A stretch of DNA of 64,000 nucleotides from Erpobdella octoculata (Eukaryota > Annelida > Clitellata > Hirudinida > Erpobdellidae). Where the stretch lies: positions 19,043,414 to 19,107,413 of the forward strand of contig OZ022245.1 of NCBI GenBank assembly GCA_963978895.1. Direction: 5' to 3'. This document shows, one piece after another, positions 40,740 to 51,432 of the stretch (the first letter of the stretch is position 1; every line of letters begins with the position of its first letter). The notes below the pieces were generated by a model, which saw only the letters and a program-made list of their open reading frames with translations, did not search any database and was not told where the DNA came from. The position numbers and the translations under genes were made by a program.

Positions 40740-40830
40740 TACATACATAAACACACACACAGACACACATACATGCACATACACATACATACATACACAC
40801 ATACATACATACGCACATACATACATATAT
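40740..40830. repeat. CA/TACA microsatellite
   Basis: ACATACATAAACACACACAC, then (CATA)n variations. Confidence 0.9.
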
Positions 40831-41021
40831 ATAGTTCCCGCTCGCTCACCCGCTCCGCTCCGCTCATTTTGTGACGGATTTCAAAAATTTTTTCTCTATA
40901 TTTGATTCCTCTTGACTCTCAAGGTTGTGTGAAAATTTCATTACGATCGGATGAATGGTGTAGCAATGCATAAACGCCATTAACATATATACATACAAAC
41001 ATTCATTTTTATATATATAGA
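40831..41021 (-). mobile_element. Helitron family A 5' end
   Basis: Reading minus from 41021: TCTATATATATAAAAATGAA, TGTTTGTATGTATATATG, then GCATTGCTACACCATTCATC and CGATCGTAATGAAATTTTCA, ending in GAGCGGGTGAGCGAGCGGGA and TATATA. The leading TC plus AT-rich start is the Helitron 5' signature. The same block is at 12520-12690. Confidence 0.75.
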
Positions 41022-42949
41022 CTAGCGTGAGAAAAACATGCATTATCCAAGTTCAGACCACAAACACTCAAAGATTGGCCTTGTGATTTGTTAATCGTCA
41101 AAGCAAATGCTAGGCGAATCGGAAATTGAATTCTTTTAAACTCAAAGGGCAAATCGGTTGGGATCATAGGAATCCTCGGAATGAGTATTTCCTCGCCTTT
41201 GAATTTTCCTTTGAGGATCGTCGCGTGAAGCACATTGACCATTAGTTTCTTTAAAACCAAACGCGTTCCATTGCATAGTTTTGGTTGATTTAGATTTCTA
41301 AGCATAATAACTACTGATCCAACCTTCAGTTGTAAATTGTGCGGTGATAAGCCAGGCACATCCAAGGAGTTCAAAAATTCAGTTGGATAGTTAGTGGCTT
41401 CATCTTCATTTGTTACACAGTCAATAGATTTGAAGGAATGCAGAGTACCAAAAATTTGATTCTGAATTAGAATATTTAAGTCATCCACATCTTTATTCTT
41501 AGCCGCCAAAATTGCTCTCTCACTCAACCATTTGTTCTTTTTATGATTAGCAATGATGTCTGGGAACACTTTATTGATAAGCTCGTCTTTCGATGAAACA
41601 AAACTGCAAAAATTGGGAGGAAAAGAAATCAATCCGGTCGATTTGTTGACAGGAACACGGCCATTACCGATGTTGAGCAATTGCATGGAAAAATCTTCAG
41701 CAGATGGATCGTTCAGCAATGCAACTCTCATGTTAGAAGACAGCTGAAATTTCATCACATAGCGCCACAGATATGATGATTTGAGGGAAGCATTAATTTC
41801 ATCAGCAGCAGTCGATCTTGGAATGACTGGCAGTGTTTGGCGGAAATCGCCAGACAATAAAATCATTGCACCTCCAAAATGTCTCGAGTCATTGCGCAGA
41901 TCTTTCAGTGTTCTATCAAGTGCTTCCAATGCGCGTTTGTGCGCCATTGTGCACTCGTCCCAGATGATGATTTTAGATGCTACTAAAACTTTTGCCACTG
42001 CAGTGTTTTGCAATGTTGCATGTTGGTTGTTCAGTAGTTTGAAAATTTAAGGGCAATTTTAATGCTGAACGAGCCGTACGGCATCCTTCTAACAAGGTGG
42101 CTGCTATTCCAGAAGAAGCAACTGCTACCGCGATGTCTGATCTTGCACGAACAGTGGCCAATATGAAAGACATGAGAAACGTCTTTCCAGTTCCGCCTGG
42201 GGCATCAAGAAAAAATAAGCCACCATTTCCATTATCGATTGCCTTCATTAATGTATCATACACTTTTTTTGTTGAGGGTTTAAGAGGGATACATTCGATT
42301 GAACTAATTGATCTAATTCATGTCGATTATAGCCACGTTCACGTTCTAATTCTCGATTAAAAGCATCATTCATTCTACGATCTGGCGCTGGCATTCCTAA
42401 CTTGACTAACAAACTACCACACATCAGGTAACACATGTCTTCAATCAAGAGCAAAGCCTGGTTATGCATCTCTTCATTCACTTCAAGGTCGGGATTAGTT
42501 GAACTAACCCGTATTTGATGTAAAATGTCTTCTGACATGCTATTTTTGTATTTGTTCCTCAGTTCACGTGGATTTGAGTTCAGGTGGACATTATAATAGC
42601 AAATAATGTGCGTATCTGACTTGGAGATGCTGAAATAATTGCTTCAGACATTGTCGTGTCCCAATGATTATCGTTTTCAAGCAACTTGAGCTCTTGACAT
42701 GGAGTACGAAATGTTGGGCACAATATATATACCATTGATAGTTCGTAGTGATCCAAAAGATGTTGAGCCACAAACATTTACCAACAGCAACCTCAAATAG
42801 AAGCATTCGTTGTTTTTTGGGTGAACTGTATAAATACGACCAAGAGCATCATTAGAATACACACCCGGATGTCCAGGAACCGCACGGCCTTGCTTCCGAC
42901 GTTGAAATTTCTTTGATGAAGCGTTCCAAGTGTAATGGCCCATAAACAA
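41022..42949 (-). pseudogene. Helitron Pif1-like helicase, C-terminal two thirds, broken
   Basis: Minus-strand pieces in order: 42580-42949 ('SSKKFQRRKQGRAVPGHPGV', 'LGRIYTVHPKNNECFYLRLL'); 42248-42538 (region before the helicase, 'ALLLIEDMCYLMCG'); 41973-42263, with the Walker A 'DAPGGTGKTFL'; 41009-42013, with Walker B 'IIWDECTMAHK', 'LLSGDFRQTLPVIPR' and the final 'AFALTINKSQGQSLSVCGLN', 'LDNACFSH'. Frameshifts separate these frames. The protein stops at the motif preceding the usual '..LYVACSRV' because sequence changes to the TC end of a Helitron at 41021. The Rep nuclease domain is absent. In intact Helitrons this enzyme unwinds DNA during rolling-circle transposition. Confidence 0.88.
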
Positions 42950-43189
42950 TTATTTTATTTTATATTTTAATTGGAAAAGATATTTACTTAATATTTTCTG
43001 TGAGATTTTCAATTGTAAACAATGAAATAGTCAGAAAATTTAATAACATGCGCTCTACCCCATATGTGCATAAATGTCATGTCGCGGAAAATTAAACATC
43101 TGTATATCTCGATAACCCAAACTCCAATTTGAAAATTTATTTTTCCGTAAGACCAAATAGAGGATGTTCTACAACTTTGCCATTTGAAG
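42950..43189. other. AT-rich spacer, nothing recognised
   Basis: Below the helicase N-terminal truncation. No gene or repeat is evident. Confidence 0.4.
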
Positions 43190-43388
43190 TTTTTATTTAT
43201 TAATTTTTTACAGTACTTTGTAACGCTTTGTCCTGGAAAAGTAACGAAGTAAAAGTAAGTCCGAAAATATTACTTCGTTGCAAGTAAAAGTACTAAAAAT
43301 AATGTGTACTCCGTTACAGGCAAAAAGTACGTCGGATGTACTTAAGTAAAGTAACGCGTTACTTTTACTTCGTTACCGAACAACACTG
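43190..43388. mobile_element. hAT-like right end with GTAACGAAGTA phrase repeats
   Basis: Repeated GTAACGAAGTAAAAGTA / AAGTAACGCGTTACTTTTAC phrases end with TTACCGAACAACACTG (43388), matching the ACCCAACACTG-type hAT ends at 55079 and 62185. The left end was not located. Confidence 0.55.
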
Positions 43389-43771
43389 GTTATTAATGAT
43401 TTTAGACGTACTCTTTTGTCTCATTACGTAAGACAATGTCGCGTTACGCGCAGTAACATATTTACTCGCTCAGCCAATAAGAATTCAATAAAGTCTCGTT
43501 GGTAATCTGGCGGATTAATACATAATTCTCGGCTATAATTAACTATAAACACGATGAAAAGTAAACACTAGTTTAAAAATTATGATAATTAGTATAAATA
43601 ATTTATTTAAAATTGGGAAATGTTATATAAAATTATTTTAATTAAATAAATAATGTAATTATAATTTAAAAAATTTTACATAGACAAAATTTGAGTTTTA
43701 AAGAAAAGTGTAAACGAAGGAATAGCGTGTTATCATAGATATCATATATATCTATGCGTGTTATATAACGT

Positions 43772-44308
43772 TATAACTATTACCACGGCGGTAGGCGCCG
43801 GTATGCGATCTTTTTATTAATTTTATTTGTTACACTATATAGTATATTCAAACTCAGAATTTGTACCTTTATTTAAAATATTAGTAAAATTAAAAAAAAT
43901 TATATTGAAACTTTTTATGCGACTACCTAGGATAGGGGTAAGGATAGGGTTATGGGTAGGGTTATGGGTAGGGTTATGGGTAGGATTATGGGTAGGGTTA
44001 TAGGTAGGGTTATGGGTAGGGTTATGGGTAGGGTTAGGGGTAGGGTTAGGAGTAGGGTAAGGGTTAGGGGTAGGGGTAGGGTAGGGTTAAGGGTAGGGTA
44101 AGGAAGGGTAGGGTAAGGAAGGGTAGGGTAAGGAAGGGTAGGGTAAGGAAGGGTAGGGCAGGGGTAGGGTAAGGGTAGGGTAAGGTAAGGGTAGGGTAAG
44201 GTTAGGGTTAGGGGTAAAGTTAGGGGTAGGGTTTCATTTTAATACGGGATTGCAATTTTACAGATTGCAATCACGGCGAACCGCCGGGACAGTAGCAGCG
44301 ACCTTATA
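43772..44308 (+). mobile_element. Element with internal telomere-like array (same family as 9705-9933)
   Basis: Starts CGTTATAACTATTACCACGG and ends GGGACAGTAGCAGCGACC; the 229-bp element at 9705-9933 has the same ends in reverse. Probable TSD TTATATA (before 43771 and after 44308). The middle is a TTAGGG-like tandem array. Confidence 0.7.
43926..44235. repeat. Degenerate telomere-like array
   Basis: About 300 bp of GGGTTATGGGTA, GGGTTAGGGGTA and GGGTAAGGAAGGGTA variants. TTAGGG is the telomere repeat of most animals; here units of 12-15 bp dominate, indicating secondary expansion within the element rather than a true chromosome end. Confidence 0.9.
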
Positions 44309-44664
44309 TATAGCCTTTGGGAAAAACTGCCGACTACTCCTGCGATCTGATCTTACTTGGGGATATCAATATTCACCTGGATCAGGACATCACTACAACC
44401 AGAAAGTTTCAAAATTTGCTCATGAGTCATGGCCTCACTCAACTGGTGACAGGACCGACTCATGACCATGGTCATACTCTTGATGTGGTTATCACGCGCT
44501 CATCTTCACTCATAACAATTTTATTAATTATCCCTCCTTCTCTATCCGACCATCCAATCATTATCTTTTCAACTTGTCATAAACCACCCCCCATTATCAC
44601 CGAAAAAGTGGAACGCCGTTCGTTCAGGTCATTCGACTTAGCATCATTCAGTATCGATCTTTAA
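44309..44664 (+). pseudogene. L2-like LINE endonuclease C-terminal region
   Basis: 'DLILLGDINIHLDQDITTTR', 'GLTQLVTGPTHDHGHTLDVV', 'ITRSSSL', with 'PSLSDHPIII' near the end, are the final AP-endonuclease blocks (GDxN and SDH motifs) of L2/CR1-type LINEs. The 5' part is truncated at the junction with the telomere-like element, and a TAA at 44662 breaks the frame ahead of the RT ORF. Confidence 0.85.
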
Positions 44665-44691
44665 AATACCAGGCTCTTTGAAGTCTCGGCC

Positions 44692-46572
44692 TTGAAATCG
44701 GACCAATCTGCCGAACAGCTGTTCGATCTCTACGATGCAACAATGAACGAGCTCCTTGATCGTCATGCTCCACGGAAGTTGATTACCTTAAGGATAAAGC
44801 CAGAAAGCCCCTGGTTTGATGCCGACTGTAGTCGGTCCAAAAGACTAAATCGTCGACTTGAACGGCCTTATTTGTGCACCAAACTGTCGTCGGATAAAAT
44901 AGCTTGGCAAACCCCGTCCATACTCAAACGTCGACTGTTCCAGAAAAAGTGCTCAAGCTACTTTCGACATAAAATTGAAGAAGTGACTGGCGATGGCCGG
45001 GCGACTTGGAGATCTTTAAACTCTCTTCTTAATCCAGTCACTGACATTTCTGCTAGTGGTCTTGCTCCTGATGCATTGCTTGACTACTTCACGCTGAGGA
45101 TTGAGGACATTCGTCGAACCACAAAAGACGCCCTGCCTCCGCTTTTCAGTTCTTGCCCGGCCGATGCGTCACTACCAGCCAGTCACAAAAGGGCTATCGT
45201 CCGACCTCGACTTAAGAAAACGGGGATGGATCCCGTTGATCCCAAAAGCTACCACCCCATATCAAACCTATCGTTCATCTCAAAAATTATTGAACGTGTC
45301 GTCCACCGTCAGCTTTCTTCACATATTGAATCGATGAATCTGCTTCCGCAGGTTCAGTCTGGTTTTCGCAAGTACCACAGTACAGAGACAGCAGTCGGGA
45401 AAGTTTACAACGACATTATTCTTTCACTTGACAGGGGCCAACCGACTGCGCTCGTGCTCCTTGACTTCAGTGCGGCTTTCGACTGTGTCGATCATGTTCT
45501 CCTTACTGATCTTCTCCACACTAGTTTTGGCGTGACTTCAACCGCACTTGACTGGATTGGGTCCTTTCTATCAAATCGAACACATCTTGTCCGATTGGGC
45601 CGGGCGACGTCGAGAGTATCGGCCGTTGACTGTGGTGTGCCTCAGGGTTCAATCTTAGGTCCACTTCTCTTCATCCTTTACACAAGCCATATTACTCGGA
45701 TTGCTTCTTCTCACGACGTGCAGACTCATCTTTACGCTGATGATACTCAGATGTACATTCATTTTGACGTAACCGACCTGCAGTCCGTTATTGAGCGTCT
45801 TGTCGCCTGTGTCAGCGAGATTCGCGTTTGGTCCTCATCTATGAGATTGAGCCTAAACCCCTCTAAAACAGAACTTATCTGGTTCCATCGAGGGAACACC
45901 TCAACGCGACACCTGGATGACTGTAGTCTTCAAATCAGTACTGACTGCGTCATCACCCCCGTGAAGTCTATTAGAAATCTTGGGGTGATACTGGATAGCT
46001 CCTTGCTAATGAATCTACATATATCGGCCGTGGCACGATCTTGTTTCTTCCACCTACGCCGCATCCGACAGATCAAGGGTGCCCTAAACAAACACTGCGT
46101 GCGGATTTTGGTCCAGGCTCTTGTTGTTTCTAGATTAGATTACTGTAACGTGGTCCTTGCAGGCCTGCCGATGACTGCTCTTCGCCCGCTCACTGCGGTT
46201 CTTCATGCTGCTGCACGTCTTGTCGGTGGCATCTCTCTACGGGACCACATCACGCTTCTCCGCCCCCTACCGGAAAGAGTGACCTTAAAACTCTGCTTAC
46301 TGGTTTACAATATCTTAACAAATCGTGCCCCTGCCTACATGACACGGATGATAAGCCTGTGCTCCTCTCATTCTGGTCGTCAACATCTACGTTCGTCCTC
46401 CCATGGTGACGCTGTCATCCCAAGAACTCGTCGAAGTTTCGGTAAACGAGCATTCGCTGTTTCCGGGCCCGGTGCATGGAACCAACTACCTAAATCTATC
46501 CGAAGTGCTGTTCTAAATGAGGACTTCAGAGCATTGTTAAAAAAACACTTTTTTAATTTGACATATTGTTAA
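44692..46572 (+). CDS. L2-like LINE reverse transcriptase, 626-aa ORF
   Basis: A long open frame with all RT boxes: 'YHPISNLSFISKIIERVV', box A 'LVLLDFSAAFDCVDH', 'GVPQGSILGPLLFILY', catalytic 'LYADDTQMY', and 'MRLSLNPSKTELIWF'. The C-terminal tail has 'AFAVSGPGAWNQLPKSIRSA', 'FRALLKKHFFNL'. Compared with relatives the region before RT looks shortened (FSSCPADASLPASHKRAIVR), suggesting an in-frame deletion. The endonuclease frame is separated by a stop at 44662, so this copy is not autonomous. An A-rich 3' tail (AAATAAAATAAAAT) follows at 46610-46655. Confidence 0.92.
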   Translation: MKSDQSAEQLFDLYDATMNELLDRHAPRKLITLRIKPESPWFDADCSRSKRLNRRLERPYLCTKLSSDKIAWQTPSILKRRLFQKKCSSYFRHKIEEVTGDGRATWRSLNSLLNPVTDISASGLAPDALLDYFTLRIEDIRRTTKDALPPLFSSCPADASLPASHKRAIVRPRLKKTGMDPVDPKSYHPISNLSFISKIIERVVHRQLSSHIESMNLLPQVQSGFRKYHSTETAVGKVYNDIILSLDRGQPTALVLLDFSAAFDCVDHVLLTDLLHTSFGVTSTALDWIGSFLSNRTHLVRLGRATSRVSAVDCGVPQGSILGPLLFILYTSHITRIASSHDVQTHLYADDTQMYIHFDVTDLQSVIERLVACVSEIRVWSSSMRLSLNPSKTELIWFHRGNTSTRHLDDCSLQISTDCVITPVKSIRNLGVILDSSLLMNLHISAVARSCFFHLRRIRQIKGALNKHCVRILVQALVVSRLDYCNVVLAGLPMTALRPLTAVLHAAARLVGGISLRDHITLLRPLPERVTLKLCLLVYNILTNRAPAYMTRMISLCSSHSGRQHLRSSSHGDAVIPRTRRSFGKRAFAVSGPGAWNQLPKSIRSAVLNEDFRALLKKHFFNLTYC

Positions 46573-46700
46573 TGGCATTCTTAGTGCAAGACTCATGTTT
46601 TGTTTTAGATAAAAATAAAAAAAAAAAAAATAAATAAAATAAAATAAAATTATATAAAGTGACTAGCGGGGTTTACTTCGTTGTTTCTCTCGCCTTTTGT
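46573..46700 (+). mobile_element. LINE 3' UTR with A-rich tail and Helitron-A-like relic
   Basis: TAAAATAAAATAAAATT tail, then GACTAGCGGGGTTTACTTCG, a degraded match to the start of Helitron family A ends. Confidence 0.5.
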
Positions 46701-47048
46701 TCTTTATCGTTTTACATAGAAAAAGTTTTAAAATTTAAATTTAATTTTTTTTTATAACTGAGTTTGTTTTTTAAATAAAATTTTATTATAAACTAATTTT
46801 ATTTATTTTTTATTCATTTCATTCATACGATCATCGTACCTCACTAACCTCACCACTCACAACTACGATGTAAATAGTGCTTGGAAGGGTACTACTTACC
46901 GTTTTCAAAGTCTCTCAAATTACGATAAATAGTTTTTTTTAAATTAAATTTGGTATTAAATTTGTTTTTTTAGGTTATTGTAACAAAATAAAAATAATAC
47001 GACTATTTTTTCGGCACGGGCGTCCGTAGGAAAGATTACCGTCTCGTT

Positions 47049-47842
47049 TTCTATGCTATATTTGCGTTGTCTTTGTATTCATTTTGCATTGCCGGTTTTA
47101 TCGCGTTTGAATTAGATTTATCTTCAATATCTTAACGTTTTATTTAAGCCTTAGATTTTGATTTGGACGATTTTGGATTTTTAGCAGCGTTTTTTTTAAA
47201 TTCCTATTCATTTATATAGTTGTATAATTGTATAGTTTGTATAGGTATAGCATAGTACAAAGTTTTTTCTCCAGTCAGTCTTTTGTCTGTCATTCTGTTA
47301 TTTTTTTTATTTTCTTTTATTCGTGTTATTACATCTGTTAAGTTTGGTTATGGTAAGTTTGTATTGTAGTTAGCACATTTTTTAATCTAAATGTAACTAA
47401 TATCGCAATGGAGTGCGTTGTGTGTAAATCTGCTACTGAAGAAAAACTAAAAATAATCTAAATATTGAAACAAAATGGGAAAACTTCTCTATTGAATTCT
47501 GCAACTGTAATTGGAGATACAATTTTAATTGACAGTTTAACTCTATAAATGTGGATGTTTGTATACATAAGTAAATAACAAAGCAAAGAAAAATAATCAG
47601 CCACAGCTTTGTGTTAGTTTTAGTTCTAGTAGCTAGCTGATCTAACTCCAATAAAAAGAATTTAAGATCTAAGTTTTCCACACAATAAACAATTTTTCCA
47701 GTCAAATATTAAGTAGTTCAAAAATTATTCCGGAAAGCTACCTCAACTGAAAATGCAGCCTGTTTGCATGTTTTGAGAACTCATTTTCAGGAAATGAAAT
47801 TGAAGTATTTCTTAGACAATGATAGTTGGAGCTGGGAAAAAT
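47049..47842. other. AT-rich region with a short degenerate coding patch
   Basis: From 47409 a plus-strand reading 'MECVVCKSATEEKLKII' (stop) 'ILKQNGKTSLLNSATVIGDT' looks like the start of a zinc-binding transposon protein but is too short and broken to assign. Confidence 0.3.
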
Positions 47843-48025
47843 ACAGTGATGGGTAGTTACTAACTATAAATAGTTAACTACTAGTTATTAACTACTCTAC
47901 AGTAGTTAAGAAATAGTTAATAACTACTTTTTGTTAAGCTAGTTAACAACTAGTAGTTAACTACTTTTTAAAATAGTTATTAACTACAGTAGTTAACTAT
48001 TTTTTTAACTACTTTATTTTTTTGG
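47843..48025. mobile_element. hAT-like end with AGTTAACTA phrase repeats
   Basis: Starts CAGTGATGGGTAGTTACTAA and consists of repeats of TAGTTAACTAC/AGTAGTTA that can fold on themselves. CAGTGATGGG resembles the CAGTGTTGGG hAT ends further right. No right end or TSD was established. Confidence 0.5.
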
Positions 48026-48113
48026 TGGCTGAAAATTACTCTATAGATGATGAAACTGAAGTGGAATAGCCAGTTTATGACATGTATGTAATTAATGAAA
48101 ATCTCCTGGGCGC

Positions 48114-48430
48114 CGTAGCACAGTGGTGAAAGCAGTTATGCTATCATCCTGCCGTCGTGGGTTCAAATCTCAGTAACGGCGAGGCGTAATTCCGTTGAGC
48201 AAGGAATTCACTCACGCTGCTCAGACCAACTCAGCCTTTCATCCTTCACTGGTCGATAAATGAGTACCAGTTTCACGACTGGGGTGTAATAGGGTTCGGC
48301 ACATTCCGATTTCGGAGACACGTGCGGGTGGCAGGTAATACTGTGTGATCCCATATGCACGAGTCGTTCCCGGCGCCTCTGAAGCTTAGCAACTGGCGCT
48401 TCTAATCGATCCTACTACTACTACTAGTGG
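48114..48430 (+). mobile_element. tRNA-derived SINE with (CTA)n tail
   Basis: The head GGCGCCGTAGCACAGTGGTG contains an A box (TAGCACAGTGG), and 30-40 bp later a B box (GGGTTCAAATCTC). The tRNA-unrelated body (TCACGACTGGGGTGTAATAG, TTCCGATTTCGGAGACACGT) is followed by a TACTACTACTACTAG tail. Both internal promoter boxes are good, so it could still be transcribed by RNA polymerase III. Confidence 0.8.
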
Positions 48431-48548
48431 TGAAAGTATATTAGATTTGATAGAAAGTGAGCAAGATAATATTGATAATTCTGCTGATGTGCTTCTTTTA
48501 ACTCCTCATAAACACTGTGGTAATCTACATACATAATTACCTATGTCT

Positions 48549-48595
48549 GTATGTATGTATGTATGTATGTATGTATGTATGTATGTATGTATGTA
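48549..48595. repeat. (TATG)n microsatellite, left part
   Basis: About 12 units of GTAT. The same array continues at 50368-50402; a Helitron split it. Confidence 0.95.
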
Positions 48596-50367
48596 CTAGC
48601 AGTGCCCGTAGCGGCTTCGCTCGCATGAAATTAGAGAATATGAACCGTGCATACATAGTAGAGTACTGCACGGATCAATTTTTAGGTCTCGACTCATCCC
48701 GTCGACAACGTGGCCTAGCCCGTTTCAAAAACCGAAATTCCTGGCCCGGCACGGCCCATCTAATATGGGCCCGGCCTGTTTTTACAGGCCGAGAAGTTCT
48801 ATATACTTGATAAAAAAAACTTCGGCCCGTCCCACCTTGACTTCAGGTTTAGCCCGGCCCGTCTGAACACCCTAAAATCACTAAAATGTCTATATACTTG
48901 GTTAAAAATCTCGGCCCGTCCCACCTTGATTTAAGGTTTGGGCAGGGCCGTATGAAGACCCTAAAATAACGGCTTGGTCCGTCCGTCTGGTGATAAACTG
49001 AACTCATCTACTTTCAACCGGCACAAAACCTCAAAATACTAATTTTCACATCTGTAGCACTTACAGTTTTTGAGTAGCAGTTATTTTAAAATCAAATAAC
49101 CCTTTTTCCACTTCACATTTGAGGTCCTGGAAACCAAATTTTCAAAAAATGGTGAAACACGTGTATCGTTATTTTTTGAGTAGAAACTAAATACTAATTT
49201 TACTTTTGTAGCATTTACGGTTTTTGAGTAGCAGTTACTTTAAAAACCAAGTAACCCTATTTTCCACCCCATATTTGAATTCCTGGAAACCAAATTTTCA
49301 AAAAAAGGTAAAACACGTATATCATTATTTTTGGAGTAGAAACCAAATACTATTTTTTACTCCTGTAGCATCTACAGTTTTTGAGTAGCAGTTACATTAA
49401 AAAACAAATAACCTTATTTTCCACCCCACATTTGAAGTCCTGGAAACCAAATGTTAAAAAAATGGTAAAATACGTATATCTTTATTTTTAGAATAGAAAC
49501 TAAATACTAATTTTTACATTTGTGGTATTTACAGTTCTTGAGCAGCAGTTACTTTAAAAACCAAATCACCCTATTTTCCACCCCACATTTGAAGTCCTGG
49601 AAACCATATTTTTAAAAAATTGTGAAACCCGTATATCATTATTTTTAGAGTAGAAACTAAATACTAATTTTTACTTTTGTAGCATTAACAGTTTTTGAGT
49701 AGAAGCTACCTTAAAAACCAAATAACCCAATTTTCCAACCCACATTTGAGGTCCGGGAAACCAAATTTGTAAAAAATGGTGAAACACGTATATCTTTATT
49801 TTTAGAAAAGAAGCTAAATAATAATTTTTACATCTGTGGTATTTACAGTTTTTGAGTAGCAGTTACTATAAAAGACAATTAGCCCTATTTTCCACCCCAC
49901 ATTTGAATTCCTGGAAACCAAATTTTCAAAAAATGCTAAAACACGTATTTCTTTATTTTTGAAGTAGAAACTAAATACTAATTTTTACTCATATAGCATT
50001 CACAGTTCTTGAGTAGAAGCTACTTTAAAAACCAAATAACCCAATTTTCCAAGCCACATTTGAGGTCCGGGAAACCGAATTTTCAAAAAATGGTGAAACA
50101 CATATCTTTTTATTTTTCAAAAAGAATCTATATACCAAATTTCAAAATCTCCTCATTTTTGGTTTTCGAGATATACCTTGTTTTAGAAAAAAGTTTGTTT
50201 TCCAGTTTTTCCCCTCAGGAGCAAAATTTTCAAAAATCCTTTCTTAGCGGATGTTAACGCTATAAAAGTAATATAAGTTCCAAATTTCACGTTCCTAGGA
50301 TGAGGCGTTTGAGCTCGGCGTTGATTATCAGTCAGTCAGTCAGGACATGTTCTTTTATATATATAGA
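48596..50367 (-). mobile_element. Helitron family B, second copy (1.77 kb)
   Basis: In minus orientation, 5' TCTATATATATAAAAGAACA at 50367 and 3' AGCGAAGCCGCTACGGGCAC, TGCTAG at 48596. It sits in a (TATG)n array with A on one side and T on the other. The interior is the same array of approximately 150-bp units as 34264-38710 but without the Harbinger insertion, giving an empty-site reference. The GGCCGGGCC-rich block is at 48700-48980. Confidence 0.88.
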
Positions 50368-50402
50368 TGTATGTATGTATGTATGTATGTATGTATGTAT
50401 GT
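50368..50402. repeat. (TATG)n microsatellite, right part
   Basis: Continuation of the array that starts at 48549. Confidence 0.95.
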
Positions 50403-50403
50403 T

Positions 50404-50795
50404 AGCAATTTTGCCTAACGCAGAGGCTGGGTGGTCATTAGTGAGTGAAATTAGTGCGCGCCGGTGTGTAATCAAAGTTATAAAACCAATAGTCACCGCA
50501 ATGGATATCTTCCAAAGTGAAAAGTCATACATTGGTCACATTATTCAAACCATCATAGGATTTAAAAAATAACATCATGTTCAGATAAAACCATCAATGC
50601 TCTTTTACATGCACTATCTCAAGGTATAGAAAAACGATTTGGTCCTGTTTTGGAAAATGAAGAATATCTTCTAGCAACAGCAATAATTTTCCAATTTAAA
50701 TTGAATTTTTTGAACAAAGAAAATTTTTTGGCATACATAAATGAAATGAACGAAGAGCTTGAAAAATCAGGTTTATTTAACTGCAAATGTTAAAA
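50404..50795 (+). pseudogene. hAT transposase middle fragment
   Basis: 'VIKPIVTAMDIFQSEKSYIG', 'HIIQTIIGFKK', then with a frame change 'ALSQGIEKRFGPVLENEEYL', 'LATAIIFQFKLNFLNKENFL'. 'KP...A.D.LQ.E....G...P.I' and 'GI.KRFG........LLATA..P.FKL.W' are successive blocks of hAT transposases before the dimerisation domain. Stops and frame changes make it inactive. Confidence 0.75.
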
Positions 50796-50895
50796 GTTTT
50801 TTTTGTTAATGTTTCAAAAATAGATTTTAAGTTGTGTCTCCTTAATACTGATATAGAGGCAGCACCTGATAGCCCAGATAGCCTAATTATTGTAT

Positions 50896-51116
50896 AAGTT
50901 GTAAATGTGAGATTTTTAAAAAAGCCCATGCTCTTCTAAAAGTTGTTCATGTTTTAAATATGAGCTACATTGTATCTGCCTGTAAACATTGCTATGGTAA
51001 AGTTTGTAATAAATCTCTTCATACTGATAATCTTGAAGTAGATATGTTTAAGGGCGATATATGTGGAGGCCTGTATGAAAAACGGTTAAAATCGATGAGA
51101 TACTATTTTAATTAGG
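50896..51116 (+). pseudogene. Unrecognised coding-like segment with Cys pairs
   Basis: A frame without an initiator reads 'CISCKCEIFKKAHALLKVVH', 'VLNMSYIVSACKHCYGKVCN', 'FKGDICGGLYEKRLKSMRYY' and stops at 51116. It contains C-x2-C, C-x2-C and further cysteines suggesting a small zinc-binding fold. I do not recognise the family. It could belong to the same element as the segment at 51433-51651. Confidence 0.3.
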
Positions 51117-51432
51117 CTTTGTTGTTGGACGTATTTATTCTTCAAATTGGCAAAAAAGTTGATGCTCTTAAAACAGTTTTGAAGGTACTTGTATATGCTT
51201 GTAAATGCTGCTGTGACAAAGATAACTGACTTTATATTAGTGGTTTAAGATAACTGACTTTATATTAGTGGTCTTGTAAATAATATCTATAATAGTGAAA
51301 TATGTGTAAATGTCAGAGTTGGCCAATGTGAGCAGTTACATTTTTATTTAAAGTGATATATAGAAACTTATCAAGTTCTTGAGAAAATGTCTTCTTTGTT
51401 CTGCAGGGTTTTGATGCTTATTAAAATAGCTC

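Larger units (their letters stand above)
43501..47040 (-). mobile_element. Copy of the 31.7-kb MITE family, expanded by nested insertions
   Basis: The direct flanks are GTCTCGTT (43493-43500 and 47041-47048), a perfect 8-bp TSD. The ends are inverted repeats starting GGTAATCT. Sequence at 43515-43700 is the reverse complement of 32215-32405, and 46790-47035 is the reverse complement of 31700-31990; both belong to the 740-bp MITE, here in minus orientation. Between them about 3 kb of other elements were inserted: the telomere-like element and an L2-like LINE. Confidence 0.85.

Noticed and set aside
39902..40818. Ser/Arg- and Glu/Arg-rich frames resembling splicing-factor RS domains
   Set aside because: They arise from the 18-bp GGGAACGGGAAAGCGACC repeats of Helitron family A, appear in several frames and on both strands, and have no other protein features.
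43926..44235. True telomere or chromosome end
   Set aside because: Array is short, degenerate, internal, and enclosed by element ends seen also at 9705-9933.
48114..48185. Functional tRNA gene at 48.1 kb
   Set aside because: A and B boxes are good but the 5' and 3' ends do not form an acceptor stem that I can see, and about 240 bp of SINE body and tail follow.
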